A DNA stretch of 64,000 nucleotides from Exercitatus varius (GTDB lineage: Bacteria > Pseudomonadota > Gammaproteobacteria > Enterobacterales > Pasteurellaceae), in NCBI RefSeq assembly GCF_029577735.1, contig NZ_JARQTO010000012.1:124001-188000 (forward strand), in the 5' to 3' direction. Below the pieces are notes generated by a model that made no database searches, was not told the DNA's origin, and saw only the letters and a program-made list of their open reading frames with translations. This document shows, in pieces, positions 52,077 to 60,543 of this stretch (its first letter is position 1; every line of letters begins with the position of its first letter). Made by a program: the position numbers and the translations under genes.

Positions 52077-52628
52077 TTAAAATCTTGCCACGAAATCCGC
52101 ATAAGCGTTGATGAAATTTTGCAACATGCTTTGCACCGCTTCCGAAACGATTTCGCCCCGTTCATTCAGCACGCCGTTGAACACGCTGCCTACATTTGCC
52201 GCAAACGGCGCAACCGGCATATTGATGAAGGCACCGGAACAAATGGTACGCAGTTGATCCGTTACACGCACACCGCCCGCCGCGCCGGCAGCCACGCTCA
52301 CCAAGCCCGCCGGCTTACCCGGCCATTTACTTTGCCCCATCGGACGGGAAGTCACGTCAATCGCGTTTTTCAGCATCGCCGATACGCCGCCGTTGTGTTC
52401 CGGGCTGATCAGCAACACGCCGTCGGCTTTCTCCACCGCCTCGCGGACGCGAGCGTATTGCGCGATGTTTTGTCCGTCCGAATCACGATCGTAAAGCGGT
52501 AAATCGCCGATTTCCACGAAGTTCAAGCGAATGCTTTGCGGCGCTACGCTTTGTAAGTAACGGGCGACGATTTGGCTGATTGAAGTGCTGCTGGCACTGC
52601 CGACAAAAACGGCGATTTGTTTAGTCAT
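52077..52628 (-). CDS. NADPH-dependent FMN reductase family protein
   Basis: A 183-residue flavodoxin-like oxidoreductase. The FMN phosphate loop is VGSASSTSISQIVA, and the segment SPEHNGGVSAMLKNAID is typical of the family (quinone or azo reductases). The start is at 52628. It stands alone; substrate unknown. Flavin-dependent two-electron reduction of quinones or xenobiotics is the usual role. Confidence 0.88.
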   Translation of the reverse strand: MTKQIAVFVGSASSTSISQIVARYLQSVAPQSIRLNFVEIGDLPLYDRDSDGQNIAQYARVREAVEKADGVLLISPEHNGGVSAMLKNAIDVTSRPMGQSKWPGKPAGLVSVAAGAAGGVRVTDQLRTICSGAFINMPVAPFAANVGSVFNGVLNERGEIVSEAVQSMLQNFINAYADFVARF

Positions 52629-52833
52629 AAAAATTCCTTATTGAACTGATATTTGCGGGCTCATTATAAAGATTTCAATTTAAATAAAAAGTCTTATTTT
52701 TGTAAGATAACATTGCAAAAATAGAACGATCAACATGCTTTCCGGCATAGCATAAAAAAACGGATCGCCACTGGCAAATCCGTTCATACCCAAACCGAAA
52801 ATTCAATATTTAACGGTGTCGGTTTATTTATTA

Positions 52834-54147
52834 TTACGCGATTTTTCGCACGACTACCGCTTTTTCATGGCTTAATTCATAGAAACTGCGATCGCCGTGA
52901 TAGCTGCCCATACCACTGTCGCCCACTCCGCCGAAAGGCAAATTGTGGTTAAAGAAATGCAGGAAGCAGCTGTTAATGGCTCCGCCGCCGAAAGACACCT
53001 GCGCCAACACTTTCTCTTGGTTGGTTTTATCTTCCGTGAAACAGTAAAGTGCTAACGGTTTCGCTTGTGCCGTAATCTGTGCCAGCGCGTCGTCGAAGCG
53101 GCTGAACGTCAGCATCGGCAACACCGAACCGAAAATTTCATCCTGCATCACCGGGCTATCCCATGTCACACCGTCTAAAACCGTCATAATCATTTGGTGG
53201 GTTTCATCATTAAACAAACCGCCCGCCACGATATTGCCGTCTTTCAAGAAGTTTTTAATGCGCAAATAATGACGTTCGCTGACCACTTTTGCATAATTTT
53301 GCCAAGGATTATCACCGAAAAGTGCGGTCAGTTTTTGGTTTAAAATTGCCACGAATTCCGCTTTTACCACTTCATGAATCAGCAAATAATCCGGTGCGAT
53401 ACAGGTTTGCCCACTGTTAAAGGTTTTACCGAAAATCAGAGAATCCGCCGCTTGTTCCAGATTTGCACTTTTATCTACGATAAACGGACTTTTCCCGCCC
53501 AGTTCCAACGTTACCGGCGTTAAATGTTTACTTGCCGCCGCCATCACAATGCGACCGACCGGCACACTGCCCGTGAAGAAAATGTAATCGAATTTTTCCG
53601 CCAATAAAGCCTGATTAACCGCTACATCGCCTTCCACCACGGTGAAAAATTCCGGCGCGAAATATTGTGCCACCAAACGGTTTAACAATGCCGAACTGTG
53701 CACGGTGAATTCCGACGGTTTTAACACTACCGTATTGCCCGCCGCAATGGCACCGATAATCGGCGAGATAGACAACTGGAACGGATAATTCCACGGCGAA
53801 ATATTCAGAGTAACTCCGTACGGCTCGGCAATAATTTGGCTGTGATATTCACCTGCACCAAACAATTTCAGGGTTTCCGGACTTTCCACATTTTTCGGCG
53901 CCGCCAGACGCTCTAAATTTTCCAGCATATAATCGATTTCATGCACCAACGGGGTAATCTCCGCCAACATGACTTGATCCGCCGGTTTGTTTAAATCCGC
54001 TTTTAACACATCGCAAATAGCCTGCGTATTGTCTTCCAGCAAGGTTTTCAGTCGCGCTAATTGCGCTTTACGAAAAGCAAGTTGCTTAGTAGCGCCCGTA
54101 GCGAAAAAATCACGTTGTTTTTGAATTAATGTTTGAATCGGAGTCAT
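52834..54147 (-). CDS. Aldehyde dehydrogenase, class 3-like
   Basis: A 437-residue NAD(P)-dependent enzyme of the fatty or coniferyl aldehyde group, shorter than classical ALDHs (about 490) because the tail is reduced. Catalytic residues are Cys in FNSGQTCIAPDY and Glu in TLELGGKSPF. The cofactor motif is FTGSVPVGR. A USS near 53318 is read as LTALFGD. An AraC regulator lies 106 bp upstream on the same strand and may control it. Confidence 0.92.
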   Translation of the reverse strand: MTPIQTLIQKQRDFFATGATKQLAFRKAQLARLKTLLEDNTQAICDVLKADLNKPADQVMLAEITPLVHEIDYMLENLERLAAPKNVESPETLKLFGAGEYHSQIIAEPYGVTLNISPWNYPFQLSISPIIGAIAAGNTVVLKPSEFTVHSSALLNRLVAQYFAPEFFTVVEGDVAVNQALLAEKFDYIFFTGSVPVGRIVMAAASKHLTPVTLELGGKSPFIVDKSANLEQAADSLIFGKTFNSGQTCIAPDYLLIHEVVKAEFVAILNQKLTALFGDNPWQNYAKVVSERHYLRIKNFLKDGNIVAGGLFNDETHQMIMTVLDGVTWDSPVMQDEIFGSVLPMLTFSRFDDALAQITAQAKPLALYCFTEDKTNQEKVLAQVSFGGGAINSCFLHFFNHNLPFGGVGDSGMGSYHGDRSFYELSHEKAVVVRKIA

Positions 54148-54253
54148 TACTTTATCCTTCTTATGTTTTTCATATCAGTGGCGATATTATAAAATTTTCG
54201 TGCCGTTCCGTTTTACATAAGACTACAAAGTTTTTGCCTATTTCTATAAAATT

Positions 54254-55114
54254 CTACAAATCCTGTCTCGCCGTATGCCCAAAATAACGTTTATATTCAC
54301 GGCTAAACTGAGAAAGACTGTCATACCCCACGGCAAACGCCGCTTCGGAAATATTTTTCGAACCCGATTTAATCAGAGAGTTGGCTTGGGTTAAACGCAG
54401 ATTTTTTTGATACTGCAACGGACTAATGCCCGTCATTTGGCGAAATTGAGCATAAAAGCCGGAGGTGGACATGCCGATTTCCATCGCCAGCCAAGCGGGA
54501 TCGAAGGGTTCACTGTAGTGGTTTTTCAGCCATTCCACCGCCTTAGCAATGCGCTGACCGTTACCGTATTGTAAGGCGATTTCCCGCAACGTGCCACCCT
54601 GTTCTCCCGTCAGCAAATAATAATAAATCGCTTTTTTGGCAATCGGCAGCATAACGGGAATATCCTGTTTTCGCTCGGTTAACGTCATTAGCCATTCGAA
54701 AGCACGAATCAATTCCGGCGAAACCGTACTCACCAATTTATGTTTAGATGCGGGCGAAAATTTAAAATTCTGACGATGAAGTTCGTCAATAATTTCACGC
54801 ATTAAGGGCAAATCGAAAAATAAACGAATATCGAGATAATCGCCGTTGTTTGCCTGATATTGCGTAATAATCGGTAAATCCACCGTATAACACACAAATT
54901 CGCCCGCCTGGTACTGATAACGCTGATTCCCGACTTTGACCTCCTTACTCCCCTGTAGAATCAGGCAAATACCGCTTTGCTGCAGTTGGTTAACGATATG
55001 ACGGTCTTCCGTGGTGTGAAAAATAAAAAGCTCGGGAATAGCAGTAGGCATCCCCAGTTCCACTTCGTTACTACGACTTTGGGATAATGCCCGTCGAATT
55101 AATGTTGCCAGCAT
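54254..55114 (-). CDS. AraC-family transcriptional regulator
   Basis: A 286-residue regulator with an AraC N-terminal cupin domain (about 20-165, with LILQGSKEVKVGNQRYQY) and two helix-turn-helix motifs. The first is WLAMEIGMSTSGFYAQFRQ and the second ISEAAFAVGYDSLSQFSREY. The layout matches the YqhC subfamily, which senses aldehydes. Its position next to the aldehyde dehydrogenase fits that role, but this is inference. Confidence 0.88.
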   Translation of the reverse strand: MLATLIRRALSQSRSNEVELGMPTAIPELFIFHTTEDRHIVNQLQQSGICLILQGSKEVKVGNQRYQYQAGEFVCYTVDLPIITQYQANNGDYLDIRLFFDLPLMREIIDELHRQNFKFSPASKHKLVSTVSPELIRAFEWLMTLTERKQDIPVMLPIAKKAIYYYLLTGEQGGTLREIALQYGNGQRIAKAVEWLKNHYSEPFDPAWLAMEIGMSTSGFYAQFRQMTGISPLQYQKNLRLTQANSLIKSGSKNISEAAFAVGYDSLSQFSREYKRYFGHTARQDL

Positions 55115-55195
55115 AATGACTTTTCAAACAAGAGAAACATGCAAATAAACATAAACGGAAAGCACATTCCGTTCAAGCGGTTTATTGACATAAAT

Positions 55196-55257
55196 AAAAG
55201 TGCGGGCAAAATTTGAACTGTTTTTTAAAAAACTTTCAAAAAATCGCCCGCACTTTT
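55196..55257. terminator. Paired USS-variant terminator after the ABC substrate-binding gene
   Basis: A 12-bp perfect stem AAAAGTGCGGGC/GCCCGCACTTTT (55196-55207 with 55246-55257) surrounds an A/T-rich loop of 38 nt. The 3' half AACTTTCAAAAAATCG matches the extended USS module in the car region. A similar element lies at 60394-60456, on the other side of the ABC/kinase locus. Confidence 0.75.
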
Positions 55258-55272
55258 CAGGAACGGTATCAA

Positions 55273-56214
55273 TTAATAATTTTTGGATTGCGCTTTATCC
55301 ACCACCACAGGATCCACGTAATATACCGGCGGAATTTCCTGTTTGTTGATTTGTTTCAAAGCGTGTTCGATTGCAATCGCCACCTGTTTTTTCGGCAGCT
55401 GGTCGATGGTATTTTGCATTTTGCCCTGTTTAACGTATTCAATGGCTAAAGGAATGCCGTCGTAACCGGAGACTAACACTTTGCCCGCAAGGCCTGCGTT
55501 TTCCACCGCGGTTACGGCGCCGATGGCCATGTTATCGTTGGCGGCGAAAATTCCGTTGATATTCGGATTGGCGGTTAAAATGTTGGTCGTCACATTAAGC
55601 GCCTGTTCCGTTTCCCAGTTGGCGGATTGCGATGCCACGATTTTGATGTCCGGATATTCAGCAAAGGCTTTTAAGGCGCCGCCTTTACGTTGTTCGCCGT
55701 TATCCACGCCGGGAATCCCTTCCAGAATGGCCACGTTACCTTTACCGCCAATGGCTTCCGCCAGATTTTTCGCTTCCAGATAACCGCCGTTGAAATTATC
55801 CACGCCCACATAATTGAATTTCAAACCGGCCGCCTCGGCAGCTTTAGCGTCAAGACGAACGTCCAAATCAATAATCGGAATGCCCGCTTTTTCGGCTTTC
55901 TGGAAGGCCGGAATGAAAGCGATGGAATCGTTCGGCGTCACAATGATTGCATCCACTTTTTTGGCGATCATATTTTCCACCAATCCCACTAATTGTTCGG
56001 TGGAATCCTCTTTTTCCGCCACCTGGACGATTAAATCGATATTTTTCTGTTTTGCCGCTTCCTCCGCCCCTTGGCGCATGGAAATAAAATATTCGTTGCT
56101 TAATGTTTTCATTAACAGTGCAATTTGCGGTTTATCTGCTGCAAACGCCAAAGCCGGAAGCGCACTGAGCAATGCACTGAATTTAAAAATATTTTTTAAT
56201 AATTTAGATGCCAT
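55273..56214 (-). CDS. Sugar ABC transporter substrate-binding protein (RbsB-like)
   Basis: A 313-residue periplasmic protein of the ribose/xylose family. The signal peptide ends ALAFA. The ligand region has VDAIIVTPNDS, VGVDNFNGGY and GIFAANDNMAIGAV. It is divergent from the ATPase-permease-kinase operon with 162 bp between starts. The pentose or pentulose ligand is inferred from the kinase. Confidence 0.92.
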   Translation of the reverse strand: MASKLLKNIFKFSALLSALPALAFAADKPQIALLMKTLSNEYFISMRQGAEEAAKQKNIDLIVQVAEKEDSTEQLVGLVENMIAKKVDAIIVTPNDSIAFIPAFQKAEKAGIPIIDLDVRLDAKAAEAAGLKFNYVGVDNFNGGYLEAKNLAEAIGGKGNVAILEGIPGVDNGEQRKGGALKAFAEYPDIKIVASQSANWETEQALNVTTNILTANPNINGIFAANDNMAIGAVTAVENAGLAGKVLVSGYDGIPLAIEYVKQGKMQNTIDQLPKKQVAIAIEHALKQINKQEIPPVYYVDPVVVDKAQSKNY

Positions 56215-56295
56215 AGAAGACTCTCCTTGATTTGACGTAAAAGAATTTGTTTCCGCTGAAACGGCATTAGTGTAACCAGATTTAATTTCTAAAAC

Positions 56296-56311
56296 TGTGA
56301 CCGTTATCCCA
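56296..56311. promoter_or_regulatory. CRP-like site between divergent ABC transporter genes
   Basis: TGTGACCGTTATCCCA matches TGTGA-N6-TCACA at nine of ten core bases. It sits in the intergenic region of a sugar operon, where CRP control is expected. Motif match only. Confidence 0.45.
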
Positions 56312-56376
56312 TTTTTAACAGAAAAAATAATCTATTCTATATCTCAAAAATTTAACCGGAATTTGGCGGAGGGAAA

Positions 56377-57864
56377 ATGACCGATAGCAATATTCTGACG
56401 CTGAAAAATATTTCAAAAAGTTTTTTCGGCGTAACGGTTTTGGAAGACATCAATCTGGATATCCGATGCGGTGAAGTGCTTTGTCTGATCGGGGAAAACG
56501 GTGCCGGAAAATCTACCCTGTGCAAGATTATTGCGGGCATCTACGGCAGTGACGCCGGCGAAATGTTTTATCAGGGCAAGCCTTACTCGCCGGGCACGGT
56601 GAAAGAAGCGCAGAGCACGGGTATCGGTTTTATTCACCAGGAATTAATGTTGGTGCCGAAGCTTACCGTAATGGAAAATATTTTTCTCGGCGCGGAAAAA
56701 TCTTTGTCTTTCGGTCGCATGAATTGGACGGAAATGCGCAACAGAACGCAGCATATTATCAACGAGCTGGAACTGGACATTAAACCGGACGATTTAATCG
56801 CCGATCTTTCGATTGCCCAGCAGCAAATGGTGGAAATCGCCAAAGCCGTTTTCAGCGAATATAAAATTATTATTTTTGACGAGCCCACATCCTCCATTTC
56901 CCGCAAAAATACGGAAGTGCTGTTTAAAATTATTCATCAGCTGAAAGAAAAAGGCGTGGCGATGATTTACATTTCTCATCGCTTAGAAGAATTCAAATAT
57001 ATCGCCGATCGGGTGACCGTACTGCGGGACGGGCGCGTAACCGGTAACTTGCGTTATGAGGAAACCTCGCCGGAAGAGATCGTACGTTTAATGGTAGGAC
57101 GCAAGGTGGATTTTAGCCGTTATCGGCGCGACACGGTTTTCACACAGGAAAAACTGCGGGTGGAAAATATCCAAAGCAAGCATATCAACCCGATTTCGTT
57201 TCAGGTAAACAAAGGGGAAATCTTAGGTTTCGCCGGTTTGGTGGGTGCCGGACGAACGGAAGTTTTACGCGCGATTTACGGCGCGGACGAAGCAACCGGT
57301 AAAATTTATATCGATCAACGGGAAGTCAGCATTCATTCGCCGGAACAAGCGGTTAAACATAAAATCGGCTTTATCACCGAAGATCGTAAATCGCAGGGAT
57401 TGGTGCTGGGTATGAGCATTCGCGAAAATATTACCTTACCGATTTTAAAACGCTTCTGGAACGGCTGGCGGTTAGATAAAAACAAAGAACGCGAAACGGT
57501 GGAAGCCAATCGCAACAAACTGCATATTGTTTCGAAAGATCAGGAGCAACAGACCAAAACGCTGTCCGGCGGCAATCAGCAAAAAGTGATTTTAGCCCGC
57601 TGGCTGGAAAGCGGCGTAGATATTCTGTTTTTTGACGAACCGACGCGCGGAATCGACATCGGCGCCAAATCGGAAATCTATGATTTAATGCGGCAATTTA
57701 CCGAAAACGGCGGCACTATCGTGATGGTGTCGTCGGATTTACCGGAACTCATCACCATTTCCGATCGCGTCATTGTCATGCGTAACGGTGAAAAAGTGAA
57801 AGAAATCACCAACCGCGACGAGATCACGGAAGAAAATTTAATGCACGCCATGATCGGCATTTAA
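56377..57864 (+). CDS. Sugar ABC transporter ATPase (RbsA-like, two domains)
   Basis: A 495-residue protein with two fused nucleotide-binding domains. The first has Walker A GENGAGKSTL and Walker B IIIFDEPTSS. The second has a degenerate Walker A GLVGAGRTEV, signature LSGGNQQKV and Walker B ILFFDEPTRG. This is the CUT2 family layout. It is followed by the permease after 16 bp. Confidence 0.94.
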   Translation: MTDSNILTLKNISKSFFGVTVLEDINLDIRCGEVLCLIGENGAGKSTLCKIIAGIYGSDAGEMFYQGKPYSPGTVKEAQSTGIGFIHQELMLVPKLTVMENIFLGAEKSLSFGRMNWTEMRNRTQHIINELELDIKPDDLIADLSIAQQQMVEIAKAVFSEYKIIIFDEPTSSISRKNTEVLFKIIHQLKEKGVAMIYISHRLEEFKYIADRVTVLRDGRVTGNLRYEETSPEEIVRLMVGRKVDFSRYRRDTVFTQEKLRVENIQSKHINPISFQVNKGEILGFAGLVGAGRTEVLRAIYGADEATGKIYIDQREVSIHSPEQAVKHKIGFITEDRKSQGLVLGMSIRENITLPILKRFWNGWRLDKNKERETVEANRNKLHIVSKDQEQQTKTLSGGNQQKVILARWLESGVDILFFDEPTRGIDIGAKSEIYDLMRQFTENGGTIVMVSSDLPELITISDRVIVMRNGEKVKEITNRDEITEENLMHAMIGI

Positions 57865-57880
57865 ACGTAAGGATAAGTTT

Positions 57881-58909
57881 ATGTTTTCATTCAAAAAAGT
57901 TATATCCAAACTGGGTATCGGATTGGTTTTATTGTTCATGATTATCGGCATGTCGCTGACTTCGCAGGCTTTTTTATCCACCAATAATATCTTCAATATT
58001 TTATTGCAGGTTTCCGTTATTTGCGTGATTTCAGTGGGCATGACTTACGTCATTCTCACCGGCGGTATCGATTTGTCCGTGGGATCCATTGTGGCGCTGA
58101 GTGCGGTCTGTTTAGGGCTGTTTACTCATTGGGGCGTCGCCTGGCTGGGCGAAAATCCGTCGCAAGGCGCATTATGGGGCGTGGTATTGCTTTCCATTGC
58201 GGGCGCCGTACTGGTGGGCGCGTTATGCGGTTACGTGAACGGTGTGGTGATTGTATACGGCAAAGTGACGTCGTTTATCACCACGCTCGGTATGATGGGC
58301 ATCGCCCGCGGTCTGGCGCTAACCTTATCCAACGGTAAAACCATTTATAATTTCCCCGAACAGCTGCGTTTTTTTGGTAACGGACGCCTTGCCGTAACGG
58401 AAAATTTCAGTATTCCGATTCCGGTGATTATTGCGTTAATTGTAGTATTAATCAGTTTTTATGTGTTAACCCAAACCGTTTTCGGCCGTCAGATTTACGC
58501 GCTCGGCGGCAATCGCGAAGCGGTGCGGTTGTCCGGGATTAACGTCAATAAGTTGGAAATTAAAACCTACGTGATTAACGGTGCGTTAGCGGCTATCGGC
58601 GCCGTTATTCTGGTGGGGCGCTTAAATGCGGCGCAGCCGATTGCGGGAACCGGCTATGAATTGGACGCCATCGCCGCTACGGTCATCGGCGGCACCAGCC
58701 TGATGGGCGGCGTCGGTTCCGTTATCAGCACCTCCATCGGGGCGCTGATTATGGGCGTACTGCAAAACGGCTTAACCTTATTGAACGTCACCTCTTACCT
58801 GCAACGGTTGATTATCGGTATGGTGATTATTCTGGCGGTGTTCCTCGATCAATTACGTCGCGGTGAGGTGTCCACCGGTCGCTTAAAACGCATTTTCTTC
58901 AGAGAATAA
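57881..58909 (+). CDS. Sugar ABC transporter permease (RbsC-like)
   Basis: A 342-residue permease with about ten membrane segments. The family motif GGIDLSVGSIVALSAV and the EAA-like coupling loop GGNREAVRLSGINV are present. C-terminal conserved GGTSLMGGVGSVIST follows. It is third in the ABC set, 3 bp before the kinase gene. Confidence 0.94.
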   Translation: MFSFKKVISKLGIGLVLLFMIIGMSLTSQAFLSTNNIFNILLQVSVICVISVGMTYVILTGGIDLSVGSIVALSAVCLGLFTHWGVAWLGENPSQGALWGVVLLSIAGAVLVGALCGYVNGVVIVYGKVTSFITTLGMMGIARGLALTLSNGKTIYNFPEQLRFFGNGRLAVTENFSIPIPVIIALIVVLISFYVLTQTVFGRQIYALGGNREAVRLSGINVNKLEIKTYVINGALAAIGAVILVGRLNAAQPIAGTGYELDAIAATVIGGTSLMGGVGSVISTSIGALIMGVLQNGLTLLNVTSYLQRLIIGMVIILAVFLDQLRRGEVSTGRLKRIFFRE

Positions 58910-58912
58910 AAT

Positions 58913-60385
58913 ATGAACTACTATTTAGGCATTGACTGCGGCGGTACCTTTATCAAAGCCGCGCTGTTCGACGAAAACGGCAAAATTCATGCCTGCGAGC
59001 GTGAAAACGTCGCCGTCATCAGCGAGCAATCGGGCTACGCCGAACGGGATATGCCCGAACTCTGGCAAGTTTGTGCAAACGTAATTCGACGCACGCAAAA
59101 ATCGAGCAAAATCCGACCGCACTTTATCAAAAGCGTCGGCATTTCGGCCCAGGGAAAAGGCGCTTTTCTGCTGGATAACGAGCGCCAGCCGCTGGGACGG
59201 GCGATTTTGTCTTCCGATCAGCGTGCGCAGGCTATCGTTAAACGCTGGCAATCGGAAGGGCTGGAGGAAAAAGTCTATGCGCTTTCCCACCAGGGTTTGT
59301 GGACGGGACATCCCGCATCTATTTTGCGCTGGCTGAAGGAAAATGAACCCGAGCGGTATCAACGTATCGGTTATTTATTGATGTCGCACGATTACCTGCG
59401 TTTTTGTCTGACCGGCGAGCTGTATTGCGAAGAAAGCAATATTTCGGAAAGTAATCTGTACAATATGACGACAGGCCAATACGAACCGCAACTGGCGCGC
59501 CTGCTCGGCATTGAAGAAATCGCCGGTAAACTGCCGCCTATTATCAAAGGCAATCAAATCGCCGGTTATGTGACTGAACAGGCGGCGCAGACTTGCGGAC
59601 TGGCGGCGGGAACGCCGGTGGTCGGAGGCCTGTTTGACGTCACGGCGATGACCCTGTGCCTTGCCGATAATCAGCCGCACAAACTCAATGTGATATTGGG
59701 AACCTGGTCCATTGTTACGGGGATTTCCGACGAAATTGACGCTCAACAGGCATGGCGTTTTGCCCACGGCCGTTACGTGGAGCCGGGCAAATTTTTGATT
59801 CAGGAAGCCAGCCCCACTTCCGCCGGCAATCTGGAATGGTTCGTGAAGCAGTGGAATTTGAGTTATGAACAAATCAATCGACTGATTGCCGCGCTGCCGC
59901 CGGCGCAAAGTGCGGTCATTTTTCTGCCGTTTTTGTACGGCACCAACGCCAGGCTGGGCATGACCGCCGCTTTCTACGGCATGCAGGCGCATCATACTCA
60001 GGCACACTTGCTGCAGGCGGTTTACGAAGGCGTGTTGTTTAGTCTGATGACCCACTTGGAACGCATGTATGGGCGCTTTCCTCAAGTAAAAACATTGCGT
60101 GTAACCGGCGGCCCGGCGAAATCCGCCGTCTGGCTGCAAATGCTGGCGGATTTAAGCGGCAAAGCCCTGGAAGTGCCGGAAGCGGAGGAAATCGGTTGTC
60201 TGGGTGCTGCTATAATGGCAGCCGAAGGGGTTAACAGCGATGGCGGCGCGTTAAAACCGCATCAAGCGCCGCGCGTGATTCGACCAAATCCGGCCAATTT
60301 CTCCGCTTACCAAAACAAATATCGGCAATATCAAAAACTGGTGAAACTGCTGGAACAAATGGCATGGCCGCTTCAAATCTCATAG
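58913..60385 (+). CDS. FGGY-family kinase, L-xylulokinase (LyxK)-like
   Basis: A 490-residue sugar kinase. The N-terminal phosphate loop is LGIDCGGTFIKAALF. Further conserved segments are ISAQGKGAFLLD, LWTGHPASILRWLKE, ESNISESNLYNM and RVTGGPAKSAVWLQMLADLSG. These match E. coli LyxK (L-xylulose/3-keto-L-gulonate kinase) more closely than XylB. USSs are read as RPHF and SAVIF. Its partner epimerase and decarboxylase are not in the window. The kinase lies in an ABC, not the usual TRAP, transporter operon. Confidence 0.82.
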   Translation: MNYYLGIDCGGTFIKAALFDENGKIHACERENVAVISEQSGYAERDMPELWQVCANVIRRTQKSSKIRPHFIKSVGISAQGKGAFLLDNERQPLGRAILSSDQRAQAIVKRWQSEGLEEKVYALSHQGLWTGHPASILRWLKENEPERYQRIGYLLMSHDYLRFCLTGELYCEESNISESNLYNMTTGQYEPQLARLLGIEEIAGKLPPIIKGNQIAGYVTEQAAQTCGLAAGTPVVGGLFDVTAMTLCLADNQPHKLNVILGTWSIVTGISDEIDAQQAWRFAHGRYVEPGKFLIQEASPTSAGNLEWFVKQWNLSYEQINRLIAALPPAQSAVIFLPFLYGTNARLGMTAAFYGMQAHHTQAHLLQAVYEGVLFSLMTHLERMYGRFPQVKTLRVTGGPAKSAVWLQMLADLSGKALEVPEAEEIGCLGAAIMAAEGVNSDGGALKPHQAPRVIRPNPANFSAYQNKYRQYQKLVKLLEQMAWPLQIS

Positions 60386-60393
60386 CCGGGCTT

Positions 60394-60456
60394 AAAAGTG
60401 CGGTCAAATTTTGTGACGTTTTTTAAAAAAACTCTGCAATTTTTGCCCGCACTTTT
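60394..60456. terminator. Paired USS terminator after the kinase gene
   Basis: AAAAGTGCGG (60394-60403) pairs with CCGCACTTTT (60447-60456) around an A/T-rich loop containing GTGACGTTTTTT. The arms and loop resemble the element at 55196-55257. Confidence 0.7.
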
Positions 60457-60492
60457 CGTTTCGGCTATCGAAAGAAAGATTTTCAGATAACA

Positions 60493-60528
60493 AAAACGCC
60501 GCGCAGTTATTGGGCTGCACGGCGTTTT
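60493..60528 (-). terminator. fruA terminator
   Basis: AAAACGCCG...GCAG and CTGC...CGGCGTTTT pair with one mismatch and end in a T-run on the minus strand, 16 bp beyond the fruA stop. Confidence 0.82.
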
Positions 60529-60543
60529 GTCAATAAAATGCGG

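Noticed and set aside
59375..60139. 254-codon open frame antisense to the kinase gene
   Set aside because: Its composition is Arg/His/Gln-rich as expected for an antisense shadow; the kinase frame has clear family motifs.
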